DNA of 47,737 nucleotides, taken from contig NZ_JABXYX010000057.1 in NCBI RefSeq assembly GCF_017982655.1, positions 1 to 47,737 of the forward strand. Direction: 5' to 3'. The DNA is from Brasilonema sp. CT11. GTDB lineage: Bacteria; Cyanobacteriota; Cyanobacteriia; Cyanobacteriales; Nostocaceae. This document shows, piece after piece, positions 17,689 through 26,857 of this stretch. Positions within the stretch are counted from its first letter, which is position 1; every line of letters begins with the position of its first letter. A program made the position numbers and the translations under genes. The notes under the pieces are model-generated. The model saw nothing but the letters and a program-made list of their open reading frames with translations, made no database searches and had not been told where the DNA came from.

Positions 17689-18975
17689 TCAGCTAAACTG
17701 TTCGCCCGCCTCTAAGTTAAACAACATTTGTAAAGTTTGCATACACCGACGTCTTGCTTCGACATCTTGCTGAGCTCGCAGCTGCACCATTGGGTCGTGT
17801 AAAATTTTGTTAACAATGCCTCGTGTCAAGGCTTCGATGACTTCTTGATGTTTTTCGCCGAATTCTGAACCCAATCTCGACAATGCTTTTTCTAGTTCTT
17901 GTTCGCGGATAGTTTCAACTTTATTTCGCAAACAACTAATTGTGGTGACTGTTTCGAGCGATCGCCACCAAACATCAAAAGCTTCCGTCTCCTGTTCTAA
18001 GAGTCCTTCTGCTTCCTGCGCCATTTTGCGGCGACTTTCTTGGTTTTGTGCAACGACTGCCTTTAAATCATCCACATTAAACGCCTGTACGTTTGCCAAT
18101 CCGTTAACATCAGCATGAACGTTACGTGGTACGGAAATATCAATCAACATCAAAGGTTGGCTGGGTTCCAAAACCATCTCTAATTTAGTGCGGTCAAGAA
18201 TCGGCTCTAGAGAAGATGTGCTTGTAAACACTAAATCACTTTCGGTAATCACGCTCATCATTTCCGAAAGCAAGCAAGTTTTGATCGGTTGTCCGGGGAA
18301 GTGCTTTGCCAATTCCTGCGCTCGTCCCAGAGAGCGATTTAAGATACAAATTTGATCAGCGCCTTTGGATACTAAATGTTGTACTAGCAAGCGTGACATT
18401 TTGCCAGCACCCAAAATTGCCACCCGAGATGCCGTTAAATTTACTAATTTCATCTGCGCTAACTCCACAGCCGCCGAACTGATGGAGACTGCGCCAGTGC
18501 CAATGCTGGTTTCGGTGCGAACCCGTTTGCCTGCTGTAATGGCTTGTTTAAATAAGCGATTTAAAACTGTTTTTATACCGTTGAACTGCTGTCCTAGTTT
18601 GTGAGTGTGTTTCACTTGAGCTAGAATTTGACCTTCTCCCAAAACCAGGCTATCTAAACCAGAAGCAACACGCATCAAGTGCATGACTGCATCTTGATGG
18701 AGTAAAACAAACAAATCTTGGCGTAAAGATATGACTGGTAGTTTACTGTGTTCTGAGAGAAACTGAGTCACTTCCCGAATTCCCTGTTCGGTTTCCTGAG
18801 CAACAACGTAAATTTCCAGACGGTTACAAGTGCTTAGTATTGCGACTTCTTCAATATGAGGATAGCTGAGCAAGTGCGCGATCGCACCTTCAATTTGTGG
18901 TTCTGGAACACTCAACTTTTCCCGAACTTCTACCGGGGCTGTTTTATGGCTTAACCCCACCACTGCTATATTCAT
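17689..18975 (-). CDS. hemA: Glutamyl-tRNA reductase
   Basis: This 428-residue enzyme reduces Glu-tRNA(Glu) to glutamate-1-semialdehyde with NADPH, the committed step for haem, chlorophyll and bilins. The N-terminus [19 protein letters not shown] is diagnostic. The catalytic cysteine is C50 in [10 protein letters not shown]. The NADPH-binding segment [14 protein letters not shown] and the dimerisation helices near the C-terminus ([22 protein letters not shown]) are present. Length is normal. It lies 79 bp downstream of glpX on the same strand with a strong hairpin between them, a pairing I recall from other cyanobacteria. Confidence 0.96.
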   Translation of the reverse strand: MNIAVVGLSHKTAPVEVREKLSVPEPQIEGAIAHLLSYPHIEEVAILSTCNRLEIYVVAQETEQGIREVTQFLSEHSKLPVISLRQDLFVLLHQDAVMHLMRVASGLDSLVLGEGQILAQVKHTHKLGQQFNGIKTVLNRLFKQAITAGKRVRTETSIGTGAVSISSAAVELAQMKLVNLTASRVAILGAGKMSRLLVQHLVSKGADQICILNRSLGRAQELAKHFPGQPIKTCLLSEMMSVITESDLVFTSTSSLEPILDRTKLEMVLEPSQPLMLIDISVPRNVHADVNGLANVQAFNVDDLKAVVAQNQESRRKMAQEAEGLLEQETEAFDVWWRSLETVTTISCLRNKVETIREQELEKALSRLGSEFGEKHQEVIEALTRGIVNKILHDPMVQLRAQQDVEARRRCMQTLQMLFNLEAGEQFS

Positions 18976-19016
18976 TTGCTAAATCTTAATTACTAATTGG
19001 GAATAGGGAATAGGGT

Positions 19017-19046
19017 AAAGGGAAAAGGGGTTACCCTTTTCCCTTT
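19017..19046 (-). terminator. Strong hairpin between glpX and hemA
   Basis: A 13-bp perfect stem, AAAGGGAAAAGGG with CCCTTTTCCCTTT, has a 4-base loop. On the glpX-hemA strand no T tract follows; on the plus strand a TTTTT run does. It may therefore reduce read-through, stabilise the 3' end of glpX mRNA, or terminate plus-strand transcription. Being intercistronic, it probably sets the ratio of the two gene products. Confidence 0.55.
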
Positions 19047-19054
19047 TTAAAAAA

Positions 19055-20095
19055 TTAGTGCAATTCCAACACCTTGGGGTGTTTATCAAACATGTGGATA
19101 GTGTCCACAAATCGGGCAGTACGGGATTGGTTAGAAATTACCAAGCTTTGAGTTCTTGCGCCTCCTTGGAAGAAGCGGACACCTTGCATGAGGTTACCAG
19201 TCGTAATTCCACAAGCGGCGAATAAGACGGTTTCACCAGATGCTAGTTCATGAGCATCGTAGACCTTATCGGGGTCATTGATATTCATAGACTGTAGCCG
19301 CTCAAGGTTGGCTTCCTTGCTTTCGCCAATCAAACCAGTCTTGACGATAGCAGGATCGTAAATGAGTTGACCTTGGAAGTGACCACCCAAAGCACGCATT
19401 GCAGCGGCGGAAATAACGCCTTCTGGGGCAGCACCAATTCCCATCAGGGCATGAATGTTGGTTCCAGCAAAACCACAGGATATGGCTGCGCCCACGTCAC
19501 CATCAGAAATGAGTTGAACTCTTGCTCCTGCGTCTCGGATTTCTTTGATCAAGTCGTTGTGGCGTTCACGCTTCATCACCACGACAACAAGTTCGTCGAT
19601 GCCTCTATCTAGACACTCAGAGAGAATCTTCAGGTTTTCAGTGGCAGATTTGTTGATGTCCACCTTGCCCTTAGCCGCTGGGGGAGCTGCTATTTTCTTC
19701 ATGTAGAAGTCAGGAGCAGCAAACAAACCACCTTTTTGGGAAATTGCCAAAACAGCCATTGAGCCTGGTTGACCGTAAGCTACAAGGTTAGTACCTTCAC
19801 AAGGGTCAACAGCAATATCAATTTCAATCAGTTCATCGGGGTTGCAGAAATTTTTGGCATCTGGCTGGCTACAAATACCAACTTCTTCCCCGATATAAAG
19901 CATGGGCGCGTCATCGCGTTCGCCTTCCCCAATCACGATGCGACCACGCATATAAATTTTATTCATCCGTTCCCGCATGGCTTCTACAGCCACTTCGTCA
20001 GCGGTATTTTTTTCGCCTTTTCCCATCCAGCGTGCGGATGCGATCGCGGCTTGCTCAACAACTTCAATAATTTCTAACCCAAGTGTATTTTCCAC
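19055..20095 (-). CDS. glpX: Class II fructose-1,6-/sedoheptulose-1,7-bisphosphatase
   Basis: This 346-residue GlpX-type enzyme removes the C1 phosphate from fructose-1,6- and sedoheptulose-1,7-bisphosphate. In cyanobacteria this bifunctional form serves the Calvin cycle. Metal and substrate motifs include [21 protein letters not shown] (about 54-74), [12 protein letters not shown] and [13 protein letters not shown]. The C-terminal substrate region [11 protein letters not shown] is present. Length matches the family. ATG start. A long (741-bp) repeat-bearing region lies upstream, so its promoter should lie there. hemA follows. Confidence 0.95.
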   Translation of the reverse strand: MENTLGLEIIEVVEQAAIASARWMGKGEKNTADEVAVEAMRERMNKIYMRGRIVIGEGERDDAPMLYIGEEVGICSQPDAKNFCNPDELIEIDIAVDPCEGTNLVAYGQPGSMAVLAISQKGGLFAAPDFYMKKIAAPPAAKGKVDINKSATENLKILSECLDRGIDELVVVVMKRERHNDLIKEIRDAGARVQLISDGDVGAAISCGFAGTNIHALMGIGAAPEGVISAAAMRALGGHFQGQLIYDPAIVKTGLIGESKEANLERLQSMNINDPDKVYDAHELASGETVLFAACGITTGNLMQGVRFFQGGARTQSLVISNQSRTARFVDTIHMFDKHPKVLELH

Positions 20096-20324
20096 AAACT
20101 CTGCCCTCTCGGTTGCTTGATTTTGCGTCGTTCTAGAAACCTGTTTCAGTTTTCAAGTCTACCAAAGGGCGGATACCTGTGGGGATACTTATGGAAAATA
20201 GTATCACTATCCGCTATGTTAAGTTTTGCTTCTTCTGACTTGCCATAGCACTAAACGACACATTTTCTTACTCACATCATATACCAAAAAGTTTACACAA
20301 AATTATGTTTTTTTGATAATTTCA

Positions 20325-20370
20325 CTTGACTTTTGCAATGAAGTTTATACCAAGTTGCAGTCAAAGGTAT
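20325..20370. repeat. 46-bp direct repeat, copy 1, upstream of glpX
   Basis: The segment begins CTTGACTTTTGCAA and ends TCAAAGGTAT; 38 of 46 positions match copy 2 at 20711-20756. The core AAGTTGCAGTCAAAG also occurs inverted at 24258-24280. The gap 20096-20836 otherwise holds A/T-rich DNA and the hairpins at 20503-20560, with no gene seen. Confidence 0.6.
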
Positions 20371-20502
20371 CTCTAGACCAATACAGTTGGTGATCAGTCT
20401 TTTTTCTCTCGCCCTCTAACCCAAGCACTCAATAACTGCCTGCCTCAATGCATAAATTTCTTAAGTTAACCCTATTACAGGGAAGGCTCTGCTGCAACAA
20501 AA

Positions 20503-20560
20503 AGCGATCGTTACCAGGCTCAGCTTGGTAACGAGAGTACAGAGGCTCAGCCTCTTGTTG
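20503..20560. repeat. Two adjacent interspersed palindromes
   Basis: CGTTACCAGGC and GCTTGGTAACG flank three bases. They are followed closely by AGAGGCT-CAGCCTCT. Both belong to the CGTTCCCAGGC-type repeat class seen at 11149 and 12321. No gene is near enough to assign a function. Confidence 0.6.
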
Positions 20561-20710
20561 AGAATCGTGCAATATTTAATCGCAACTTTCTTTTGAACTT
20601 TACCTAAATTTAGCTGACTTTGGTTGTATCTACATATCGCCAACTAATTTTATGACCTAGGAGTGAAAGTCTGTAAACTGAGGAGCATTTTACTGTTTGT
20701 CATGGTCTGA

Positions 20711-20756
20711 CTTGACTTTTGCAACCAAGTTTGTTCCAAATTGGATTCAAACGTAT
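20711..20756. repeat. 46-bp direct repeat, copy 2
   Basis: It shares CTTGACTTTTGCAA exactly with copy 1 at 20325, then continues with 8 mismatches in total. It lies about 80 bp upstream of the small membrane protein gene, so it could contribute to a promoter, but no clear -10 box is fixed by it. Confidence 0.6.
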
Positions 20757-20836
20757 TTTTACACTCTTACTGTCAAACAAAATACTAAAAAAGATTTCTG
20801 AAATAGAACCATTTTGAAGAACGGAGAAAAATTTAT

Positions 20837-21064
20837 ATGTCAATTGAAATATCAATCGCATTATTTTCTTATCTTTTGGGTGTTATTATTCAATGGGTTG
20901 GATTTAGACCAAAATTCAGAGAATTAGACGAATACGCAAATTTTCCCATCATTTGGACAGCAAAAAAAGTCACCATGATTGCTTGCTTTCTGGAAGCTTT
21001 GACCTGGCCTTATAGTTTGATTTTAGAGAATGAACTTATCTTAGAAAAAAACGAAACAAAGTAA
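20837..21064 (+). CDS. Small hypothetical membrane protein
   Basis: A 75-residue protein starting at ATG with GGAG eleven bases upstream. Residues 5-21 (ISIALFSYLLGVIIQWV) are hydrophobic, and a second, weaker hydrophobic stretch (TMIACFLEALTWPYSLIL) is at 46-63, so it may span the membrane twice. The tail is charged. I do not recognise a family. Codon use is A/T-rich like the surrounding intergenic DNA, so it could be young or strain-specific. Confidence 0.5.
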   Translation: MSIEISIALFSYLLGVIIQWVGFRPKFRELDEYANFPIIWTAKKVTMIACFLEALTWPYSLILENELILEKNETK

Positions 21065-21107
21065 AAAAACTCTGTAACGCTAGGCAACATAAAAAGCTCC
21101 TGCTTTC

Positions 21108-21188
21108 CTACACCCCCACCCCCCTAAGCCCTTCGGGCACGCTACGCGAACGGGGGAATTCAAAATTCAAAATTCAAAATTCAAAATT
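21108..21188. repeat. Palindromic repeat followed by AATTCAA heptamers
   Basis: A palindromic GCCCTTCGGGCACG segment with CCCCC/GGGGG flanks is followed by four exact AATTCAA units (21157-21184) and a partial fifth. GCCCTTCGGGCACG also occurs near 47690, so this is another member of the window's repeat set. Confidence 0.75.
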
Positions 21189-21329
21189 AATACTTGTTAC
21201 CTTCACTTGATACTTTTAACTTGTTTTGCCCCTATCCCCCTACACCCCTGCTCCCCTGGTCTGTTGTGCCAACCATGAATTAGGCTAAATAATAGATGGT
21301 AATGATTCACAAAAAACTTTAAAAACATT

Positions 21330-21644
21330 ATGCTGAACTCTCTTAACACTCTACTAGGTCGCCATCCTGAGCGCATAAAAGCCAATGTTGAAATCTACAC
21401 CTGGCAAACTTGCCCATATTGCATTCGCGCTAAGATGCTGTTGTGGTGGAAAGGAGTAAAATTCACGGAATACAAAATCGATGGTAACGAAGCAGCCAGA
21501 GTAAAGATGGCAGAACGTGCCAATGGACGCCGCAGCGTACCACAAATTTTTATTAACAATCAGCACATCGGTGGTTGTGATGACCTTTATCAGCTAGACA
21601 CGCAAGCTCAATTAGACCCCCTTCTTAGTCAGTCGGCTGTTTAG
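21330..21644 (+). CDS. grxC: Glutaredoxin 3 (dithiol, CPYC)
   Basis: A 104-residue thioredoxin-fold protein with the dithiol active site CPYC at residues 28-31. The downstream RRSVPQIFINNQHIGGCDDLYQLD segment carries the cis-Pro loop and GG glutathione-binding motif. It reduces disulfides and glutathione mixed disulfides in the cytoplasm. About 19 residues precede the usual first strand (VEIYTW), so the true start might be later, though no downstream ATG fits before the motif. It is 19 bp upstream of tadA on the same strand, probably co-transcribed. Confidence 0.93.
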   Translation: MLNSLNTLLGRHPERIKANVEIYTWQTCPYCIRAKMLLWWKGVKFTEYKIDGNEAARVKMAERANGRRSVPQIFINNQHIGGCDDLYQLDTQAQLDPLLSQSAV

Positions 21645-21663
21645 CTGGTTCCGCAATCAGAAT

Positions 21664-22149
21664 ATGTCTCTCGATTACTCAGAATATCTTATACATCGGC
21701 AATGGATGAGTCGCGCCTTAGACTTAGCACAAATAGCGGGTGATGCAGATGAGGTTCCTGTAGGTGCTGTTGTTATTGATTCGTCTGGAAGTTTGATTGC
21801 AGAAGGAGAAAACAGAAAAGAACGTGACAATGATCCTACCGCTCACGCAGAAATTATTGCAATTAGAGCAGCAGCTCAAAACTTACGAACTTGGCGTCTT
21901 AACCAATGCACCCTTTACGTCACTCTAGAACCGTGTCCGATGTGTGCAGGTGCCATTGTACAGGCACGTATAAAACTTTTAGTCTATGGAGTGGACGACC
22001 CCAAAACTGGTGCGATTCGTACCGTTGCGAATATCCCCGATAGCGCTGTTTCCAATCACCGCCTGCGTGTGGTTGGGGGTATTTTAGAATACTCCTGTCG
22101 TCAGCAGTTGCAAGCTTGGTTTGCTAGACGGCGACATATTTCTAACTAA
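21664..22149 (+). CDS. tadA: tRNA-specific adenosine deaminase
   Basis: A 161-residue zinc deaminase that converts A34 to inosine in the anticodon of tRNA-Arg(ACG), allowing decoding of CGN codons. The catalytic HAE motif is H61-A-E63 and the second zinc site is P90-C-P-M-C94 (PCPMCAG). DPTAHAEIIAIRAAA and VTLEPCPMCAGAIVQAR are characteristic. Length is normal. It follows grxC after 19 bp and precedes an acyltransferase gene by 111 bp; all three share a strand. Confidence 0.94.
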   Translation: MSLDYSEYLIHRQWMSRALDLAQIAGDADEVPVGAVVIDSSGSLIAEGENRKERDNDPTAHAEIIAIRAAAQNLRTWRLNQCTLYVTLEPCPMCAGAIVQARIKLLVYGVDDPKTGAIRTVANIPDSAVSNHRLRVVGGILEYSCRQQLQAWFARRRHISN

Positions 22150-22260
22150 CGGACAGAGATAAAACTGTCCAGGGGGTGCTACACAAGTCACGGAAGAAAA
22201 TCTACGGTGTAACTAGCAAAGTATTGAATGTATTCAACCTAACAGCCAGTAGCCACCGTC

Positions 22261-23034
22261 ATGATTTCCTTAAACTCTTGCTCTGATACTCCGTGTGATC
22301 ATCCTGCTACTACGCCAGAAAGTGCTAAGGTGGCTGAAATAACAACTTCTCAGATTTCTCCTTGGTTAAGTCCCCTAATGTATTTCTTGGGAGGTCACGT
22401 TGTTCTTCCATTTTTCTTCGGAAAAATTAAAGTCACTGGACAAGAAAATCTTCCTCAAACTGGTCCTGTTATTCTAGCTCCCACACATCGAACACGTTGG
22501 GATTCGCTGGTATTATCGTATGCAGCTGGTCGCTGCGTAACTGGACGAAATTTGCGATTCATGGTCACGATTACTGAATGCCAAGGGTTGCAAGGCTGGT
22601 TTGTTCGACGTTTAGGGGGGTTCTCTGTAGATCCTCAACGTCCCTCAATCACAACTCTCCGTCATAGTATTGAACTTCTTGAGTCGGGCGAAATGTTGGT
22701 TATTTTCCCAGAGGGAAATATTTTTCGCGATACGAATCTTCACCCGTTAAAGCCAGGAATTGCTCGTCTAGCTTTGAGTGCTGAATCTAGTCATTCTGGA
22801 TTAGGCATAAAAATTGTACCCATCGGCATCAATTACAGCGAATCTTGCCCTACATGGGGTACGAATGTGAGTATTCACATTGGAACCGCAATAGATGTAG
22901 CAGATTACACTAATAGTTCCTTGAAACAAGATGCCAAGCGTCTTACAGGTGATTTAACGATGGCTCTCCAAAAATTAAGCCATCAGGAATCACAAATCAC
23001 TCCTCGTGCATTTGCAGAAATTGCGAATAGTTAA
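22261..23034 (+). CDS. PlsC-type 1-acyl-glycerol-3-phosphate acyltransferase
   Basis: A 257-residue membrane-associated acyltransferase, probably making phosphatidic acid from lysophosphatidic acid. The HX4D catalytic motif is H76-RTRW-D81, preceded by Thr rather than the usual Asn. The FPEG motif is at 149-152. A hydrophobic stretch (LMYFLGGHVVLPFFFG) before the catalytic domain fits membrane anchoring. The first ~30 residues are polar and poorly conserved; an internal start is possible, but none has a clear ribosome site. Acceptor and acyl-donor preference cannot be read from sequence. Confidence 0.87.
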   Translation: MISLNSCSDTPCDHPATTPESAKVAEITTSQISPWLSPLMYFLGGHVVLPFFFGKIKVTGQENLPQTGPVILAPTHRTRWDSLVLSYAAGRCVTGRNLRFMVTITECQGLQGWFVRRLGGFSVDPQRPSITTLRHSIELLESGEMLVIFPEGNIFRDTNLHPLKPGIARLALSAESSHSGLGIKIVPIGINYSESCPTWGTNVSIHIGTAIDVADYTNSSLKQDAKRLTGDLTMALQKLSHQESQITPRAFAEIANS

Positions 23035-23336
23035 CGCTCATGTACACTTGGTGACAAAATCTGCTGAGCTTAGGGGGAATTGAGTCAATTTCTAAATCCT
23101 CTTTTAGTCCCATCAAGCAATTACCATTCCTGATTGAAAAATCAGAGGAATTTTTGCGTTTGTTCATAGGAGCAATTTAGGTACTATGCAGAAAGCTTTG
23201 GGAACCTGATTTCATTGATGTTCAGTCTAAATCAGGGAAACTGAATATGAGACTTTGTTTTGCCAAAGTTCAAAACAGAGTTAAGATACCCCAAGTTTCC
23301 ATAACTGTTTTTTTAGTTACCTCTTTAAATTACCTC

Positions 23337-24002
23337 ATGAACTCGTCTGCAACCATTCTTATATTTCGCTTCACTTCCTTAGCAGTGATAGCAACACTGG
23401 GTCTGTTATCACCTGTTCATGCTCAAGTACAGTTACCCACTGGATCTAACCAACAACAACCCATTGATCCGAACGATCCAAATAACCTTCGTCCCACAGC
23501 ACAAAATAACAGCCTTTTGAGCCTTGACGGAGGGAAGCGTCTCATGGCAGAGGCAAGTAATGCAGTTTCTTCTCAAAACTACGACACCGCAGCAAAGAAA
23601 CTTCAAGAAGCACGGGCCGTATTTAATCAGCTGTCTAATTTCTATCAAGAATTAAATTCTAGTTTTTCTGGAATTGACAATAGAGTTGCTGATGCTCAAC
23701 GAAAAAAGGCGCTAGAAACTGCCCAAATGCGAGATGAAGCTACCTACCAGCTAGCATTGGTACATAGAGCGCAAAATAAGCCAGAACTAGCTGTACCGTT
23801 ACTTGTTCAAATAGTTAAGAGTCAAAACCCCACACGTGATTTAGGTAAGAAAGCATATCAGCAGTTATTGGAATTGGGCTTTGTGGATGCTCCGTTTACT
23901 ACAGGGGCTGGTAGCGCTTCCTCCTCGCCCTCTGGTGCTTCCTCTTCTTCCCCTCAAAAAAATCCTCCAAAGAACCCTCAAAAGATCCCTCAAAAGAAAT
24001 AA
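23337..24002 (+). CDS. Secreted or periplasmic protein, TPR-like
   Basis: From the ATG at 23337 the protein is 221 residues and begins with a clean signal peptide (hydrophobic LAVIATLGLLS, cleavage after VHA). An upstream ATG at 23247 is in frame but would bury the signal under 30 residues, so the later start is preferred. The mature part has a helical pair (LMAEASNAVSSQNYDTAAKKLQEARAVF and RDEATYQLALVHRAQNKPELAVPLL) resembling TPR-type repeats. The tail is Ser-rich, then Pro/Lys-rich with NPPKNPQKIPQKK, likely disordered and able to contact polyanions or cell wall. No named family is recognised. Confidence 0.7.
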   Translation: MNSSATILIFRFTSLAVIATLGLLSPVHAQVQLPTGSNQQQPIDPNDPNNLRPTAQNNSLLSLDGGKRLMAEASNAVSSQNYDTAAKKLQEARAVFNQLSNFYQELNSSFSGIDNRVADAQRKKALETAQMRDEATYQLALVHRAQNKPELAVPLLVQIVKSQNPTRDLGKKAYQQLLELGFVDAPFTTGAGSASSSPSGASSSSPQKNPPKNPQKIPQKK

Positions 24003-24172
24003 TCGAATTACCTTTGTCCTTTGCTCACCACTGCCCCTAATCCCCACTTGTCATTCATCGAAATGATAAGATGAGATTATTGGCGATGGTGAGAAGTTTT
24101 GATGTTTGATACTGAGTTGGGTTTTGACGATGTTATTCTTTGGTCAAGCCTTACAATCTCGCCGCATGCCAA

Positions 24173-24195
24173 GCGCTAACGTGCACGTTCAGCGC
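24173..24195. promoter_or_regulatory. Palindrome in the gap before bolA, possible operator
   Basis: GCGCTAACGTG and CACGTTCAGCGC form a near-perfect dyad centred on GTGCAC, with one unpaired base. It lies 170 bp upstream of bolA. The gap 24003-24365 shows no gene; it also holds the inverted AAGTTGCAGTCAAAG copy at 24258-24280. Function is speculative. Confidence 0.3.
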
Positions 24196-24257
24196 GATTC
24201 GTAGTACCTCCTCATAAGGCACGCTTAACTGTATTTCGTTCGCTTGTCACGACAAGT

Positions 24258-24280
24258 TACCTCTTTGACTGCAACTTACT
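24258..24280 (-). repeat. Inverted copy of the AAGTTGCAGTCAAAG repeat
   Basis: On the minus strand this reads AAGTTGCAGTCAAAG followed by AGGTA, matching the core of the 46-bp repeat at 20325-20370. It lies in the bolA upstream region. Confidence 0.5.
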
Positions 24281-24365
24281 ATAAGTCTCTATTAAGATAG
24301 ATGTTAAATTGCCCAAATGCGGGAGTTACAATCCCTATTAAGCTTTGAAATGATTAGGAATTGCG

Positions 24366-24617
24366 ATGATGAGTCCGCAGCAAGTGGAAGAAATGATCAA
24401 GATACAACTGCCAGACGCCCAAGTTCAAGTCCAGGACTTGACTGGAGGCGGTGATCACTATCAAGTGACAGTCGTTTCATCGCAGTTTGCAAATAAAGGA
24501 CTAGTACAACAGCACCAGTTAGTCTATGGTGCGCTTAAGCAAGCTATGTCAAGTGAAGCGATCCATGCCTTAGCACTAAAAACATATACTCCCGATGCTT
24601 GGGAAAATAATCATTAG
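24366..24617 (+). CDS. BolA-family protein
   Basis: An 83-residue BolA-fold protein. [31 protein letters not shown] is the conserved centre, with H in the GDHY loop and in the VQQHQ helix available for Fe-S ligation. BolA proteins form [2Fe-2S]-bridged complexes with CGFS monothiol glutaredoxins and act in iron-sulfur trafficking and redox sensing. The gene for such a partner (grxD) starts 73 bp downstream on the same strand, which supports this role. A second in-frame ATG at 24369 is equally possible as start. Confidence 0.92.
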   Translation: MMSPQQVEEMIKIQLPDAQVQVQDLTGGGDHYQVTVVSSQFANKGLVQQHQLVYGALKQAMSSEAIHALALKTYTPDAWENNH

Positions 24618-24690
24618 TTAGGACTAATGATGCAAGGCGAAAGACAACACCAGGAACTAGACTAAAAGCAAATCAGGAAACAAAAAGACC

Positions 24691-25014
24691 ATGACGCCAG
24701 AACTTAAAGAGCGAATTGATCATTTAGTAAAACAAAACAAGATTTTGGTTTTCATGAAAGGAACCAAGTTAATGCCCCAATGTGGTTTTTCTAACAACGT
24801 GGTACAAATCCTAAATACGTTGGGAGTTCCTTTCGAGACGGTGAATGTTTTGGATGACCACGAAATCCGTCAAGGAATTAAAGAGTATTCTAACTGGCCA
24901 ACAATTCCCCAAGTTTATATCAACGGTGAATTCGTTGGTGGTTCGGACGTCCTTATCGAACAGTACCAGAAAGGCGAATTGCAGCAAATAGTGGAAGTGG
25001 CACTCGCTTCATAA
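24691..25014 (+). CDS. grxD: Monothiol glutaredoxin, CGFS type (Grx4)
   Basis: A 107-residue protein with the monothiol active site CGFS at residues 31-34, in the family context [36 protein letters not shown] carries the WP insertion, cis-Pro and GG glutathione sites typical of Fe-S-carrying Grx4/Grx5. It probably ferries [2Fe-2S] clusters, alone or with the BolA protein encoded just upstream. ATG start; length normal. The following 25015-25250 gap holds heptamer-like TGAGTG repeats. Confidence 0.95.
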   Translation: MTPELKERIDHLVKQNKILVFMKGTKLMPQCGFSNNVVQILNTLGVPFETVNVLDDHEIRQGIKEYSNWPTIPQVYINGEFVGGSDVLIEQYQKGELQQIVEVALAS

Positions 25015-25250
25015 AATGAAGCATATTGCAGTTAGTTCTTAATAAAGACAGTCCTAGGTGCTGAGTGTTGAGTAATGAGTGATCTGACTCATCAGTTCAC
25101 TCATTATTCACAACTGATTACTTAGAACTGTTTTGTTCGCAATTGTAAAGAAGTATTTCCAAAAGTTCTCATCACGGCCACGCAGATAATTAAGTATGTT
25201 ACAATTACCTGCGTTAAGGTACTGGTACTATTGCTAAAAAAAGCAAGATA

Positions 25251-25493
25251 TTAATAGTAATCCAGTTGTGGTTGCGTCATTGTGAAGTTTGAAACATCGT
25301 GCAAGTAGCGATTAGCCTCCTCTTCTAAGCGATGAATCAGATACGGTTCAATAGCGTTACCGTGTTGCAGTGCGGCTATATAGCCATCCAAATACATCCG
25401 CATATCATCCATGCGATAACCGCGATTCCATAACTCGACGAAGGCGTCAGTGAGTCTTTGGTAATAGCGGATGGTTTGTGTGTCTTGGAGCAT
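25251..25493 (-). CDS. Small conserved cyanobacterial protein (probably DUF6761)
   Basis: An 80-residue acidic, helical protein. MLQDTQTIRYYQRLTDAFVELWNRGYR is text I associate with a cyanobacteria-wide small protein family (DUF6761, from memory). No catalytic motif or membrane segment is seen. It is a stand-alone minus-strand gene after the bolA-grxD pair. The region 25494-26053 upstream of it, shared with the divergent response regulator gene, is A/T-rich and holds no gene I can see. Confidence 0.75.
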   Translation of the reverse strand: MLQDTQTIRYYQRLTDAFVELWNRGYRMDDMRMYLDGYIAALQHGNAIEPYLIHRLEEEANRYLHDVSNFTMTQPQLDYY

Positions 25494-26053
25494 AACTGCT
25501 GTTGGAAAACTATCTGGAATAGAGGATTGTAATTTATTCGAGTACCTAAGGAAAGTCTCACTTTCAGTTTGGCATTAACTAAAAGACGATATCTCCCCTA
25601 ATGGAAAAATCTCGATCGGCTACAGACTATCTCGATCCTATTCCATAAAACTGGAAATATGATTATCAGGTAAGCTATTGTTATAATTGCCTCAACCAAT
25701 AACAAAACTTATCTGGGGAGTGTGAGTACCAGTCTGTAGAGCGACATCGAATGTGTTTCCACCGCAAAGCGAAAAAACTTTTTTGGCAGAGGTTAACTCA
25801 TTTAGTGAGACTTCCTCGGTAGATGGCACCCATATCGAGAGCAGAGTTTGTAATCAAAAGCGTTTTCACTAAGTCTAACAAAAATTTAAGATTATTACTA
25901 ACTTGGCTTTGGACAACGCGTTAATTAAACGCTTTTCCTGTATTGATATTAGTAAATATGAATCTAATAACAGTTGAGGTAACAAGGATTACAAAACCTA
26001 AGACATAGGCTTTGTTACCTTGAAATTTATGCACGCTAAGGGGTCTTGCCACC

Positions 26054-26821
26054 GTGGGTTCGGTTTGTATTGAAATCATTGAGGGAAATCCCCATCTGAG
26101 GTCATTGCTTGGTTGGCACCTGCAACAACTGGACTATCGGGTGCATCAAGCTGCAAGTATTTACCAAGCTAGAGAAGTGTTTTTAAGCCATCAACCGACA
26201 TTGGTTATTCTGGATGCCGACTTACCTGATGGTGATGGTATTGAATTCTGCCGTTGGTTACATCGTCAACAACAGCCTCTGATTCTAATGCTATCTGCCC
26301 GTAATAATGAGGCTGATATTGTGGCTGGTTTAAAAGCGGGAGCAGATGACTACCTCTGCAAACCTTTTGGGATGCAGGAATTTCTTGCACGGGTTGAAGC
26401 ACTTATTCGCCGTAAGCGCACACCTGTTGCACCAGCTTACTTAGACTATGGTACTTTGCAAATTGATTTGGTACAACGTCGCGTTCGCATCCTAGGGGAG
26501 TTTATCGACTTGACACCTCAGGAATTCAGTTTACTTTATGTTTTGGCGCAAGCAGGAGGAGTTCCTTTAAGTCGATCAGAACTGTTACGCCGCGCTTGGC
26601 CTGATGCTATAGATAATCCACGCACCATTGATACTCATGTTTTATCATTACGGAAAAAAGTAGAACTAGATCCCCGCCAACCTAGTTTCATTCAAACTAT
26701 CCGTAATGTAGGATACAGATTTAACACGGAAGTTTTAAATGCTAATATTCCAAACTCGTCAACAAAGTTACCTAAAGAAAGATTCAGTAATCAACGTTCT
26801 ATGCTTAGTACTCAGCGCTGA
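26054..26821 (+). CDS. OmpR/PhoB-type response regulator, possibly NrrA-like
   Basis: A 255-residue regulator with an N-terminal receiver (1-120) and a C-terminal winged-helix domain (about 135-232, ending RNVGYRFN). D54 (ILDADLPDG) is the predicted phosphoryl site, S81 the Thr/Ser switch and K103 the conserved Lys. The acidic pocket is unusual: the usual DD pair is replaced by EGN (residues 10-12), which may weaken Mg binding. The sequence resembles, from memory, the cyanobacterial NrrA/Rre37 group that controls nitrogen-starvation and glycogen-catabolism genes; I do not assign the symbol. Starts at GTG. No histidine kinase gene is adjacent, so it is an orphan regulator. Confidence 0.88.
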   Translation: MGSVCIEIIEGNPHLRSLLGWHLQQLDYRVHQAASIYQAREVFLSHQPTLVILDADLPDGDGIEFCRWLHRQQQPLILMLSARNNEADIVAGLKAGADDYLCKPFGMQEFLARVEALIRRKRTPVAPAYLDYGTLQIDLVQRRVRILGEFIDLTPQEFSLLYVLAQAGGVPLSRSELLRRAWPDAIDNPRTIDTHVLSLRKKVELDPRQPSFIQTIRNVGYRFNTEVLNANIPNSSTKLPKERFSNQRSMLSTQR

Positions 26822-26857
26822 AACACAGGAACAAGAAGAATAGAATAATTCACTTAT

